Source: Hirsutella rhossiliensis | Lineage: Eukaryota > Ascomycota > Sordariomycetes > Hypocreales > Ophiocordycipitaceae | NCBI RefSeq assembly: GCF_020360975.1 | Contig: NW_025408668.1 | Location: 3,596,001-3,660,000, forward strand | Direction: 5' to 3' | DNA length: 64,000 bases | Shown: positions 8,602-20,232 of the stretch, in pieces | How positions within the stretch are numbered: position 1 is the stretch's first letter | Layout of the letters: each line of letters opens with the position of its first letter | Translations under genes and position numbers: made by a program | Notes under the pieces: model-generated | The model's input: only the letters and a program-made list of their open reading frames with translations | What the model was told of the DNA's origin: nothing | Database searches by the model: none

Positions 8602-11600
8602 ATGTCGTCCGGCAATTTTCTCAAGGTCGGGCGAACTCCAGACAGGATGCGGCAGCTTGAACAGCATCAGCTTCAAGAGGAGCTAGGGCGAGTCGCTGCC
8701 GCTCAAGTGGAGTACAAGCGGCGAGTGGCCAGTGGCGGAAGCCCACCACACGTTCCGAAACCCAAGGTAGGGATTGCCCTATGGTCGGCCGGCATTCAGA
8801 GCCAGGTCCAGAGTATGATGGACGAAGTGCAGCGCACGTCCAACGTCCCGAGAGCTGCAGAAGGACACAGAAAATACACGAATGCAGCAACAACAGCCAG
8901 CAGACCAGACATGGACAAGCCGCGACCTGCGATACCGCGTAAATCGACATACGTGTCTAAGTTCAAGGTAAGGTCCGGAGCGGAAGCCGGACAAACAGGG
9001 GGTCTGGTGGAAAAGGACAGTGGGGCATCAACGACACAGTCGGTGATTTCGACGAGGCCAACTCGCAGCAAGCCAGCAGCGCCGAAGAAGCCAATCCATC
9101 TCAAAAGCCTGCCAATCGGGCCACATCCGCCCTCGTTGGCCAAGAGAAGCCAGCCATCTTCGTCCGAGCGACAGATTGCGGCAGGCCTTTCGGATCTGCC
9201 CGTGCCAGAACATCTGGCTCAAGAGAAGGACGACTATGTCACGAATTTTATGAGGCGGTTTCGCAGCCTTAACTCCATGGCTCTTGAGGCAGTAATGACC
9301 CTGAAAACTAGGAATCAAACATTGTGGAAAGTCCTCTCTGCCGCGGCGCAGAGAGAACTTGTTCCCCCGCAGCTCGCTTCTGCGTTGCAGAATCTGACGT
9401 ATAACGACAAGTATGTGATAAATTACGGATTTCATGACGTCGGTAAGCTACCACGATGCATTTTCGAAGCCACTTAGAAACCCAGCTAACTCGAAGTGAC
9501 TTAGACTACGACACGGCAATTCAGGATTTTGTCGCCCTCTTGGAAGATCTCGAGGCAGTTGGGCTCCACACCGAGGTGAGAGCTGGACATGACGAGTCCC
9601 TCTTGGTCTTCGTCAGAGCCCCACGAGAGATTCTCAGTAATGCTGTGTATAAATCAAGGTGAGTACAATGCCCGGTACTCGTTTTATTGTCAACCTTTTC
9701 ACTGACAAAAATATGCCTTCATTAGAGTGAGAGACTGGCTCTACGGCGTCACTGCTGTACATCCAGACAGCGGAAGCCATTCCACTGTTGATGCTAGATA
9801 TGAGGCGGAAGACCTTCTGTCTATGTATCATTTGTTGAGCTGGCCCAGAGAAATGGGCGGCGCTGGCATCACACCAGGATATGGACTTTTCAGAAACGTG
9901 ACGTCGTACTTTCCACTTCATAATCCTCGGGCCAGCGGATCATTGCTTAGACGTCTCGGCAAGAAACCAGTCCTTAGAGACGAGGACTTTGACTTGATTC
10001 GGGACTTGTTCGGCTCAAAGGTTAGTAGTCTAGCCATACACTGACTGAATGCTCTGACCATAAATATAGGCAGCGTTTTACTTCGCATTTAACCAAACAT
10101 ATATTCTCTTCCTCTTCTTCCCGGCTTTTTCGGGCTTGTTAGCATGGGCATTTCTGCCGCTGTATTCTTGGTTTTATACGATTCTAACTGGGTTATGGTG
10201 TATAGTTTTCATTGAATACTGGAAGCTAAAGGAGACCGATCTGAGCATTCGATGGGACGTCAAAGGGGTCGGTAGTCTCAAGACCGATCGGCCTCCCTTT
10301 ATCTTCGAGAAGTCCGTCATGGACAATGCAGGGCGACTGAGGCACTACTATCCTGAGTGGAAACAAATCGTTAGACGGCTGGTGCAAATCCCTTTTATGT
10401 TACTTGCTACATTAGTTTTGGGGGCTTTGATTGCTATGGCACTTGCTATTGAGGTTCTTATCTCCGAGGTATACGATGGACAGTATAAATCGTATCTGGT
10501 ATGTTCTGAACTGACAATCAGTTCCTACGTTATAGATATAAGGCTTACAGCTTAGCAGGAATACCTCCCACCTACGCTTCTGGCTATAATAATGCCATGT
10601 GTCAGCCAGTTCCTCGAGCGCACTGCTACAGCCCTCACTGGATTCGAAAATCATAGAACCGCGGATTCCCACGAGCAGTCGCTGGCGCAGAAAGTGTTCA
10701 TGCTAAACTTCACCACTCTATATCTCCCTATTTTCCTCACTGCCTTTGTCTACTTTCCATTTGGAAGCCTCTTTGTCCCACGACTGAAAAGCTTCTTGCA
10801 TTACATACAAGGAGATACTGCCCGATTTGTTAAAAACCCCTTCCACAGCGACAAAAACCGATTACAGCGCGAAGTCATTACGCTTACTATTACTGGCCAA
10901 ATCACACACTTTGGCGAAAAGTTCATTATCCCTTTTGTCAAACAATATATCCGCTCCTGGTATCGCAACTATCGTGTCTCGCAGTCCGCCGCCGTTCCCA
11001 TAGAGCGCGTCGTCCAGGACCCCCCCGAGGAGCAGGCTTTTTTGTCTGCCGCCCGCTGTCAGGCTTCTCTCCCTCCGTACGACGTGCAGGCCGACATCTC
11101 ACAGATAGTTCTCCAATTTGGATACCTCGCCCTCTTTAGTCCCGTCTGGCCGCTGGTGCCGATTGGGCTCCTAATTAATAACTGGATCGAGTTACGCTCT
11201 GACTTTCTCAAGATATGCATCGAGCATCAGCGACCTGCGCCATTACGGACAGATGGTATCGGCCCTTGGGCGCAGAATCTGTGGTTCCTGACTTGGCTTG
11301 GGAGTATCTCTACTGCGGCGATTGCGTATTTATTCGGGCCTGATGCACCGGGGGGTTGGACTTCGAACGGAAGTAGCTGGTGGAAACTACTAATCACGAT
11401 CATCATTAGCGAGCACATCTCCTTGGCCATGAGGGCCGTGGTGCAGTCTGCTATGCAGAGAATTGGGCCGAAACAGGTCTGTAAAGAGAGCGATGCAGAC
11501 TTCGTGAAGAGGAAGAAGTATTTGGCCAAGCTGGAGGCTAATAAGAGCGAGATTCTTGGACTCGGGCGAAAGAAAACGGAGCGCATTAGGTCTATTTTGA

Positions 11601-11737
11601 TGACAGACGGGAACACGTTCTGGACGAGGCAGGTGGATGATGGCAAGAGTAAATCGGTGGGCGTTCAGATTATACAAACCCTGAGAAAGATCGACAAAGG
11701 GTGCGAAAAGGGCGGTAATGGCAAAGTTGACTCATAG
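8602..11737 (+). CDS. Anoctamin (TMEM16/Ist2-like) membrane protein, five exons
   Basis: Multi-pass membrane protein of the TMEM16 family. Fungal members act as Ca2+-activated lipid scramblases or as ER-plasma membrane tethers (Ist2). My exon model is 8602-9442, 9505-9658, 9726-10020, 10070-10498 and 10559-11737, giving 965 residues. All four introns (49-67 bp) have GT-AG ends and keep frame, and three have clear CTRAC- or CTTAC-type branch sites. The anoctamin N domain starts at about residue 267 (YNDKYVINYGFHDVDYDTAI). GYGLFRNVTSYFPLHN follows, then the first membrane segment in exon 4. The hallmark FGYLALFSPVWPLVPIGLL and NNWIELRSD lie at about 765-788, with acidic E784 and D788 at Ca2+-site positions. 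The first 265 residues are an unusual Ser/Pro/Lys-rich extension I cannot assign. Most fungal homologues are about 700 residues. No RIP signature. Confidence 0.9.
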
Positions 11738-12315
11738 CTAGAGCGTCTTCGTTCTTGCTGAAACCACAGTGCGTAACCAGCCAATTCAACTTGACTAGCA
11801 CTTCCACGCAGCTGGTCTGACATCCGTTTCAGTAGGAATTAATCGGATGGGAGACGGAGGAGGTCGTTCTAAAGCGGATTGCAGTCGGCTAGGTTGAATT
11901 TGTCACTACCAGAGGGCGCAAGCCATATAATGCACACGCTTCTTCGGCCCCTAACCTTTCCCCTGGCTCTCACCCCTTTCCCATGTCTCTGAGATCTCTC
12001 CCTCGCTTGGTCAGGACTTTTGAGGTCTTCCTCCCTAGTGGCCATGAGCGGAAACAGTCCATAGCTGTGCTCCAGTTCCTCAGTTTTTCTAAGGGCCGGG
12101 GCAAGATTCTGATGAAGGAATGGACGGCGCGGTCCCCCGAATCCCCAAAGAAGTGTTGAGACGTGGCCTGGCTTACCTTTTTACCATTCTCATCAAGGCG
12201 TCCCCCGGTAGAGATGTGAAGCAGTCGATGCTTGTCGTCCGTCTTTAGTTGCTTCTTTAACTTACTCTCATCAAGTCCTTGTCAACAGTCCGACGCAGCC
12301 AAAAGACTGGTACCA
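11738..12315. other. Intergenic between anoctamin and Fot1 element
   Basis: No gene seen. Ordinary composition up to the transposon boundary at 12315. Confidence 0.4.
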
Positions 12316-14494
12316 TGCCCCACCCCCCTTTGGGTAACACCCCCCTTTGGGTAGCGCATTTGAAAAGATCCCCACTAAAAGTCTAATATTTGAACTATAT
12401 GCAATATAATCAGAACTTAGAATAATAAATACAAAAATTATATCATTTTATAAAGAAATAAACGCTCCTATTAATTCCGGCGCTTTTTTACTACTCTCCC
12501 GGACCTAGTGGTGACAGGAAGTGACTTAGGTGCTCCCTTAACCACGATCACTAACGCTATCTCCACTTCTAAGACCTTAGTATCAGAATTCCCTATAACG
12601 AGTATTTCTTAGCTTCTAATTTAGGGAATAGCTTCCTTAGCTGCTAAAGCTTTACTAAGAGTTATAAACCGCCTATTCGGGTTCGGAATTACTTTCCTCT
12701 TCTTGCCTCTCTGCAACCGAGCTACTTCTTCCTCTAGCTTCGCAATTCTAGTACTATATTCGGCAAGCGTCTATTCTTAAGCTTTAAAGCCTTTAGCTAT
12801 AACGGCAAAACGCCGCCGAGTGCTAGGAGTCTTATTCTTGCTAATGTCTCGAATATAGCGGCTAGTTCTTAGCGTATTATTAGAACCTAGAAATAGCGTA
12901 GACTTTAGAGATATCTTTATTATATCTACGTAAATTTCTGTATGCCGCAATGCCTTATATCGTAAGATTAGCTAATTCCTAGTAACCCTCTAGCTAGACA
13001 ATATATTCTTTACGGTTATTCTGACCTCGCGTACTTTAGTATATACCTATATAAAATTAACCTTATTAACGGGCGCAGAATTAATTAGGTAGGTTAAATT
13101 CTAAAGTTATTTCCGATATACCGCTTTAATAGAATTAAATATACCGTTATCTAATAGCTAGAGGCTATAAGAGTAGTAGGCAGGAAGGTAATAGCAATAA
13201 ACGTTATTTAAAAAGCATATAGCTATCTATATATCCTAGTTCCGGTTAATAGTAATTCCTAGGTAGATAAATATAAAAACGCACCGTTATATAGCTTCTA
13301 TATCTATCTAATATAATTAGTCTAGTATCTAACTTATCGGCTAGCCGCGTTTAAGGTAAATAGACCCTCTTAAGCTACTTAATAGCGATATAGTTATTTA
13401 TCTACCCGTTAGGCGAAGTTATATAATACTAGTTAGCTATTTTACCGAATTCCTTTAAGAACTACTATTTCTAAAGTTCTTTGCCCTTAAAAATAATGCT
13501 AGGAGTAAGGGCGCGGCCGTTTATAGTAATAGCTTTAATAAACGAGGTCTAGTTACGGGACTATAGTCCTTTTAAAAGGGCCTTCTGTTTTAGGTCCGCA
13601 CTCCTAACTATAAGGCTATCTAAACCTAGAAAACGGAGTTTAATTAGTTATAATAATAAAAGGTAAGTTAAAAACTTACTAAAGCTAGATATAATACCGC
13701 CTTCGTTAATATTTATAGTATTCTCCGGCTTAATCTATCTATACTCCTTTTCCTTAATATCGAAGTACTAGTAAACCGCTTAAGGCGTAAAAGCGTTAAA
13801 TCTATTAGCTTCCTAACGTCTTCTATACTTAATCTTAATCCCTAGGTAGCGATAGATAAATTTAGCGACCTAATTACGGCCTACTATCTACTCGTTGTTT
13901 AGTTGCCTTATAAGAGCTTTAATATAAGCGCGGATCTAGCTATAAGAGGGAGCATAGCCGAGAGACTCTTAATAAAGGATCTAGGATACTAAAAGAGCCT
14001 CCTAAGTCTTACTTAAGAGATTATAAGGCTAGATTTAATTAGCTAAGGCTACTTAGCCTTTAAGTCTATTAGAAATAGACTACTAAGGTATATCGTACTT
14101 TTAGGCAGCGCGATACTATAATAAGCTATTTTTTATAATATTTAATATAGTATTTACTATTTTATCCTCTATATAGACACGTCGAGGCTACTTTAAGGTT
14201 ATTTTAGCCCGGTAGTAGAGGAATTATAAGAAGAATTATCGTTAGGAGATAGAGGGAGATTAAGGGGCTAGATTATAATTTCGCGTGCAAGGTACGTATA
14301 GGCTATAGACCCCTATATAAACATTTAACTATTAAAAAGTAGAATTTAGTTAATCCTCTATCTACTCTAAGTAACGGCTTATAAATATCTTTAAAGCTAG
14401 CTAGAATCGGTGTAAGTAAAATTGATGGTTTTTAGTAAGGGTTTTCTTAATTGCGCTACCTAAAGGGGGGTGTTACCCAAAGGGGGGTGGGGCA
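12316..14494 (-). mobile_element. Fot1/pogo-type Tc1-mariner transposon with 43-bp terminal inverted repeats
   Basis: Complete element of 2,179 bp. The ends 12316-12358 and 14452-14494 are inverted repeats with one mismatch. Each starts TGCCCCACC and contains two copies of a CCCCCCTTTGGGTA block. The flanking dinucleotide is TA on the right and CA on the left, so the expected TA duplication is intact on one side only. The GC-rich ends are preserved while the interior is RIP-mutated and AT-rich. The transposase lies on the minus strand. Confidence 0.9.
12480..14250 (-). pseudogene. Pogo/Fot1 DDE transposase, RIP-inactivated
   Basis: Read on the minus strand through many TAG/TAA codons. Near 13720 it gives a TINIDEGGI stretch (first catalytic Asp). 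Near 13325 comes RLIILD with RYRSYI (second Asp, originally DGHGSH). Then CFLNNVYCYYLPAYYSYSLQ with LLDNGIF (LQPLDxxxF-type block), then VKNIL, and a C-terminal tail with IAKLEEEVARLQRGKKRKVI then PNPNRRFITLSKALAA. This order is characteristic of pogo/Fot1 transposases of about 550 residues. The N-terminal CENP-B-type DNA-binding half lies toward 14250 and is badly eroded. No Met codons or frame survive, so it is dead. Confidence 0.85.
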
Positions 14495-15156
14495 TAGTAG
14501 CTGTTCGTTGTCTCTCCGCATCTGGCACCATTACGGCCGTACAGCACGTGGCCATTTCACAGAGGCGGCCATCGATCAATCATTTGCTCATACGCTGTGA
14601 TGCTGCTCTAATTTCCGTCGGACGTAAAGGGGCAAGGGCGGGTCGAACCGAGGCGTATGGGATTACGAGCAAGCAACCTTCTACGGGCGACTGTAAGGTT
14701 GACGATATTGGCATGACGTACCTTTCCTCCGGCTTTCTCGGAAACGGGCCATCGCTTTATACCTTTGGGAACGAAAGGTCTTCATCCCGTGGGGCATACC
14801 GGCCACCAGTGGATTGTTGCACAATATTATTGATATGTCCCCGTTCGTGACAAAACCGCAGCCAAGTTGACCATTTTACCCAATATGCTCATCTGCTATA
14901 ACGCGTTTACCGTCTTTGTTACTCGATATCGGAGCAAGCGGACCAAACTTCTTTAGCAAGCTGAACCTCTTGCCCTATTTATCGATTATGTACCGCCACC
15001 ATCCCACAGCTCCCCGCCAGCAAAACTGCCCAAATCGGTGGTGCAAAAAGCTCATCTAATGAAAAAAAATTAACTTTGCGAGTGATTAATAGGATATCCA
15101 CGGTCGGCCTAACGGCCGACCGACCAACCGAAATGCCGCTGCTTACAAAACAAGTC
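14495..15156. other. Unassigned sequence between Fot1 element and MULE A
   Basis: Non-RIPed sequence. An open frame at 14470-14850 starts inside the Fot1 terminal repeat and has no recognisable motif, so I do not call it. A perfect inverted repeat GGTCGGCC-TAAC-GGCCGACC lies near 15102-15121. Confidence 0.4.
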
Positions 15157-15165
15157 GAGCGAGCG

Positions 15166-18141
15166 GGCGGCTAATATATAGGCGCCCGGGCGCCTAAATA
15201 AAATTGCGCGCCCGGGCGCGCTACTAAGAACCATAGATATTATTAGCCTATAAAATAGCAAACTTATAGGTATATTCCTAGGTCTATAGTCTATATTAGA
15301 GAGCTATAAAGTATAAATTATCTATAGTTTAACTATAATATACTATTCTACTAAGCCGGCGGTCGAATATAAGGCTTTTTGCTCTCTATTATCCCTTTTA
15401 ACGCTCTTTTATATATCTTTTACGCCTCTTCTCTTATTTACTAGTAGATTATCTCCTATCTCTTTAACTACTTAGGTTTTAATATATTTATCCTCCGCTA
15501 TACTTTAATCTAAATATACTATTATCTCTTCTTTTATTTATTCTCTTAATCCTATTAAGCTAATATAGCGCTTAGATATCTATTTATAGTTTAAATACTA
15601 CTTATAACTTTACTTATTATACTTAAGTAAGAGCCCTATCGCCCTATAATACTATTAATTAATTATAATATTACTAGTAAGCTATACTATATACTACGCG
15701 CTCCTTATAGTAATATATCTTTTATATATAGCTTATAGCGAGTTATACCTTAGCGGTAAATCGAAAGGGGGCTCTTATAAACGGTATAGCTCTCTTTTAA
15801 TAGAGCTTAATATAGTTTTAACTAGACTATCTAAGATAATAGGAGAGTAGAGAGTTATAAGGGACTCTTATATAGTAAGTAAGACTAAGGGCGGTATAGA
15901 TAGGGTTAGTTTAGTAGCGGGAGAGCGCCGAATAGCTTCTATAAGAAGATCTAGTATAGCCCTAAGTAATAATACTCCTTAAACCGCTAGAATACTTAGG
16001 GGAGGATTAGTAAAAGCTAGAACGGTAACTAATACTATATCTAGCTATAAGACTAGCTTTACTAGTACTGCCTTTATAAGTAACTCTTAGAACCTTAGAA
16101 GGTATACTCTTAAGGACCTTATATAACTAACTTAATAATATCTACTATATATATAAGGAGCTTTCTTACTAAACTAAATAATTTTAAATCTATAGGGTTC
16201 TCGTTTAATACTTATTCTAGACTAGCTAGTTATTTAAGAACCTTACTTTAGGACTTAATATAGTTTAAGTATAGGTTATAGCTAATCTATACCCTATCTT
16301 AGGTTATAGTAGGGATAAAAATACTTAAGTAAAAGGCACTACTTTATATCCTTAAGTTTCTTTAAGGTATAAGAGTATAATAGTCTATATAAGAAAGTAA
16401 AAGATTAACTATAAGGAGATTTTAAAGGCGCCGAAAGTAACTACCGTTACTCTTATACTTTATATAGGGCTTAGTATAATACCTAACTATATATAGCCTT
16501 AAATATTCCTTTAGAGATATTTAAAGGTATCTATATCTACTAAGATACTTATATATAATTTAGCTCCTTTAGTTAGTTAGTAATTATATACTATATAGCC
16601 TACTAAGAGTTAAAGAGGTCGAATATAAATATCTTAATATATAATTTAATTAATAAGTAAATTCCTTTAGCCTTAAGGAGTAAATATTAGCCTTAAATTA
16701 TAGTATAAGCTTTAGCGAACTACCTTAAGGTAGCTATATTACTAAAATATAAGTACCTATCTACTTATACTTTTATAATTCTCTCCTTATATAGCTCTAG
16801 CTAATATAGCTTAATATACCTAACCGCTTAAGGGTAGCTTTTAGTATACTTAACCTTAAATTTAGCTAACTACTCTTTATATACCGCTTTAGTTAGCGAA
16901 TCTATAATTAAGTGCTAAAATCGGTAGAATTTATTTTATATATCTTTTACTTAACCGCTTAGTTAGCTACTCTTTTATATAAAGTTAGGTTAATAGTACT
17001 ATAGAGCTACCTTATTAATATACTAAAGGTAAAGTAGTACTTTAAAGGTAGGAAACTAAGTTATAGCTATATTTATTATAGCGAGGTATTAGTTAGTTAA
17101 GAATATAGAAAGAAGCTTATATTAGTAAAGTAATTTAAGGTAATAAAGTATCTATAAATAGTCTACTTTTAATTTACTAAAGAGAAATATAAATATAATA
17201 TAGAATAAACGCTAATAAAAATTAACTTTAACTATATTAAGGAGCGGCTTAGCGTACTTATTCGTCCTATAGGTATAGTCTAGTAATAAGACGTCTAGGT
17301 TATATTAAAGGTAGGTAATAGAGTCTAGATAGGCGAAAAAGATAGCTATAAGCTAATAGTCTAAATCTAGTTAAACTTAATATTAGAAACCCTCTTAATA
17401 TAATTAATTAATAAGCGCTTATATACTACTTTAGCCTTTATATAGATCTCTCTTAGTTACTATAATTTAGTTATAGATATCCTACTAAATTATAAGGGTA
17501 TTAGAATTATTATAAAGGTAAGTTCTAATATCTTAAAAAGTAGTACTAATAGTTATTAGATTTAATATAATTATAGTATCTCTTTTATTAAGCTAATAAT
17601 ACGCTAAGTAAATAGATATATCTAAACTTAGTAAATAATTATATTAAATATAGTCCTTATTTAGTTAATAGCTAAAGACCTAAGTACTTCTATTTAATAA
17701 CTATTTAACTAATAATAAGAACTTATATCTAGCTTTTTAGCTATAAGTATAGCGTTTTTATTCGATAAATATACTAAGCGGTAGCTTATTTTAATTATAT
17801 ATAAATATAATTTTAACCTAACTATTAAAGGTTTTTATAGATTTTCCTATTATAAATATATATCCTTATAGTTTTACCTAAGAATTAATAGCACTAAGTA
17901 GAGATTCGCGTAATTTATATATACCCTTTAAAGGGAGGGTATTATCGCTAAATATCGTTAGTCCTATTAAATTTATTCTCTTAGACTTAATATATTATAT
18001 CGCGGTTTAGGGTATAGTTATAGAGCGCGTAAATAGAAGTCGATATATATATTTATAGGCCAATAATAGTCTGCGGTTCTTAGTAGCGCGCCTAGGCGCG
18101 TAATTTTATTTAGGCGCCCGGGCGCCCATGTATTGGCCGCC
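15166..18141 (-). mobile_element. Mutator-like element (MULE) A, 2,976 bp, transposase on minus strand
   Basis: Bounded by inverted repeats of about 89 bp (15166-15254 and 18053-18141) starting GGCGGCYAATAYAT. Each repeat carries two perfect GC palindromes, 14 and 16 bp long. It is the same length as MULE B and inverted to it. Left flank GAGCGAGCG (15157-15165) does not match the right flank CTGACTCAAG (18142-18151). Each instead matches a flank of MULE B. The interior is RIP-saturated. Confidence 0.9.
15754..17494 (-). pseudogene. MULE transposase in element A, RIP-inactivated
   Basis: Reverse-complement counterpart of the transposase in MULE B (20880-22620), with the same block order. It is riddled with TAG/TAA and lacks ATG codons. 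Non-functional. Confidence 0.75.
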
Positions 18142-18230
18142 CTGACTCAAGTCCCTATGTCTAACCTGCCTCTTTCACCGGAGTTTTATACGTGTGCGGA
18201 CTAGACCGTCAGTCTGTTCCCTCTAACAGT

Positions 18231-18730
18231 GGGCATAAAAGTAAATAGAGGGACTTTTCGTAGTAGATTCTTAGATGATCTGATAGTCCGTTTGATTTAT
18301 GTGTTTTTTGCTCTGCCCCCGGTTGCCCTTTTCCCGTCTAAACAGCCCCTTTTATATCCCTCTAAGCTTCTCCTAAATTAATATCCCGTTTTTAGGTATA
18401 GTATACATTCTATTAGAAAGAGGGCACTTCTTGCCACTTACTAAAGGCCACGTAAGTCATCTACGTCAGCAACATCAGCTCTATCTCCCCGATCAAATAG
18501 CTCTTCTAGCTATTAGATAGATAGTTCAGTCTCTCGAGGTCCCCGAGCCAGTAATAGTTATGCCGGACTCCTCAAAAGGTCCCCGTTCGAATAGGAGATC
18601 CTCCGGACCCCTCAGTGGTCTAGGAAGAAGAAAGAACAGTCTGCAGACTTCCCTTCTTACCTGGTTTCAAGCTGTATTACCTAGAGAGACCTAGAGACCT
18701 CAACTCGTTCGGACCTTCTTCTCGACAACT
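18231..18730 (+). repeat. Dispersed repeat S, lightly mutated copy
   Basis: Matches 49970-50415 in the same orientation and 51290-51720 in reverse. Those copies are RIP-saturated, while this one keeps many CA/TG dinucleotides. Shared landmarks include AAGTAAATARAGGGACTTTT, CCTTTTATATCCCT, GGAGATCCTCCGGACCC and ACCTAGAGAGAC. It leads directly into the Crypton reading frame, so it may be the Crypton 5' region or an LTR-like repeat. Confidence 0.6.
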
Positions 18731-18779
18731 TTAGGTAATCTCGACTCTGTCGATGGCGGCTGATATTCGGTCATTACCT

Positions 18780-20217
18780 CCTCACCCGCGGCGGCGACCG
18801 TCGGGCCGCAGAGATCTCGGACCTCTTCACGTTCGAGTTTGCCGGTGAGGGTTCGACCCGGTGCATGCCGCTTATCTTTACGACACGGGCCGGCAAGCAG
18901 AACCAGCACGGGCGCCTCGAGACTGCCGGCGCGTATCGGAATAGGAACCCGCTTATCTGCATCTTGGGTGGCCTCTCGTTTTACCTCCTGTATCGTTGGG
19001 ATCTCGGTAGTGAGCCGTTTCCCGATTTTAGCCGGCGGTCTTCGTGGTACGGGTAACGGCGCCGGCCGGACGGCGGCCTTCTCGTACAACTCACAGCGCG
19101 ACTAGGTTATTAAACCCTTTTCCTTCGCCGGGATCACGTCGCAGAAGAAGACGCACGTCGGCCGTAGCTCGGGAGCGAGGACGGCGGAACTGAAGGGGAT
19201 AAGTGAGGACCAGATCCGTCGGGCCGGTCGTTGGAATCAGGAGCAGATGGTCGGCTGTTACCTGAACTCGTTACCTCGTAAGTTCATGCGCACGATGGCC
19301 GGCCACCCGCCGCAGATCGGATACTTCGAGATACGCCGAGCCGGGGTGGCGCCGCCGGAGGTCCTCCTTTCGATGATCTGGCCCGGGCTAGACCGTTGGC
19401 GAGGCCGTTTCGGCCCGGGAATCGAGCAGGAGAACGACCTGGCGGCGATGGGCTCGACGAACCTTCCTTTCTATCTGCGGGAGGTTGTCTTAAAGAAATA
19501 CCCCGGCAGCCCCGTTTGGAACCACCCAGTCTTTCGGCACCCGGCCTACGCGCCATTCGCGCAGCAGCTATCGGACTTCATCCTCGAAGAGGAGCGGCAG
19601 AACCAGCTGGCCGTCCTGATCCAAGTGATGCCGGTCCTCGCAGACTACCTTGAATCTATCGACGCGCGGCATGAAGCCAGGACAGTCTAGCTTAAAGCAG
19701 ATCTGACGGATCAGCTCCGAGCCACCGAAGAACGTCTTACGGTAGCACAGTCGTCACTCTTTTCGAACGGCTTCAATTTCCAAGTTAAGGCGGCGATGGC
19801 CACCACGGCCACCGCGGCCGCGGCCGTGGTCGACGTCGTTGGACAGGGAGGGCGAGGAGAGGGAAGCCGATTCGTTTCGGCCCAGTCGAGCATCGTCGAC
19901 AGCCGAGACACGAGCCCGACAGCGACGGACATGATCATGGTCAAGCCAGAGCCGCCGCCACGGCATCACATGTGCCGAGCAGTGAACACTGAAAACAGTC
20001 GAGGCGCTCTGGAGCGAGTGGACGGTTGGCCTCCGGGGCGCCCGCCATTGCCGACCTCGACAGCAGATGGGGAAGCCGGTGGCGCGCCGGCCGGCAACCC
20101 GAATTGCAATGGTATTCGTTACGACTCGAGGTCATTAAGGAGATTCGCAAGGTGGCGAAGGCCCACAGGTGTAGCGAAGATGCCGCGATGCACATTGTCA
20201 ACTTACAACAGCAATAA
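18780..20217 (+). pseudogene. Crypton tyrosine recombinase with GCR1_C-type tail, broken by frameshifts and stops
   Basis: DNA transposon recombinase of the fungal Crypton group. Reading across frames gives FEFAGEGSTRCMPLIFTTRA and RNRNPLICILGGLSFYLLYR. Next is SQKKTHVGRSSGARTAEL (recombinase H-x-x-R region, about 19150-19190), then GRWNQEQMVGCYLNSLPRKF with the presumed nucleophile Tyr at 19259-19261. It continues IGYFEIRRAGVAPP and LPFYLREVVLKKYP to 19690. After a stop it continues to RRWGSRW-like and QWYSLRLEVIKEIRKVAKAH blocks ending at 20217, which resemble the GCR1_C DNA-binding domain. Defects are a TAG at a Trp position near 19105, a TAG at 19688 and frameshifts near 19050 and 20000. 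Composition is GC-rich, unlike the RIPed MULEs on both sides. Confidence 0.8.
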
Positions 20218-20232
20218 ACCGGCCGCTCGCTC

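Noticed and set aside
14470..14850. 126-codon open frame
   Set aside because: Begins inside the Fot1 terminal inverted repeat, so the frame is created by the insertion. No recognisable motif.
15166..18141. LTR retrotransposon with palindromic ends
   Set aside because: The terminal repeats are inverted, not direct, and the interior reads as MULE transposase.
18700..19089. 129-codon minus-strand frame
   Set aside because: Antisense shadow of the GC-rich Crypton frame.
18780..20217. Starship captain recombinase
   Set aside because: The motifs (GRWNQEQMVGCYLNSLPRK and the GCR1_C-like tail) fit Crypton recombinases. I see no DUF3435-type features and no large cargo unit with matching ends.
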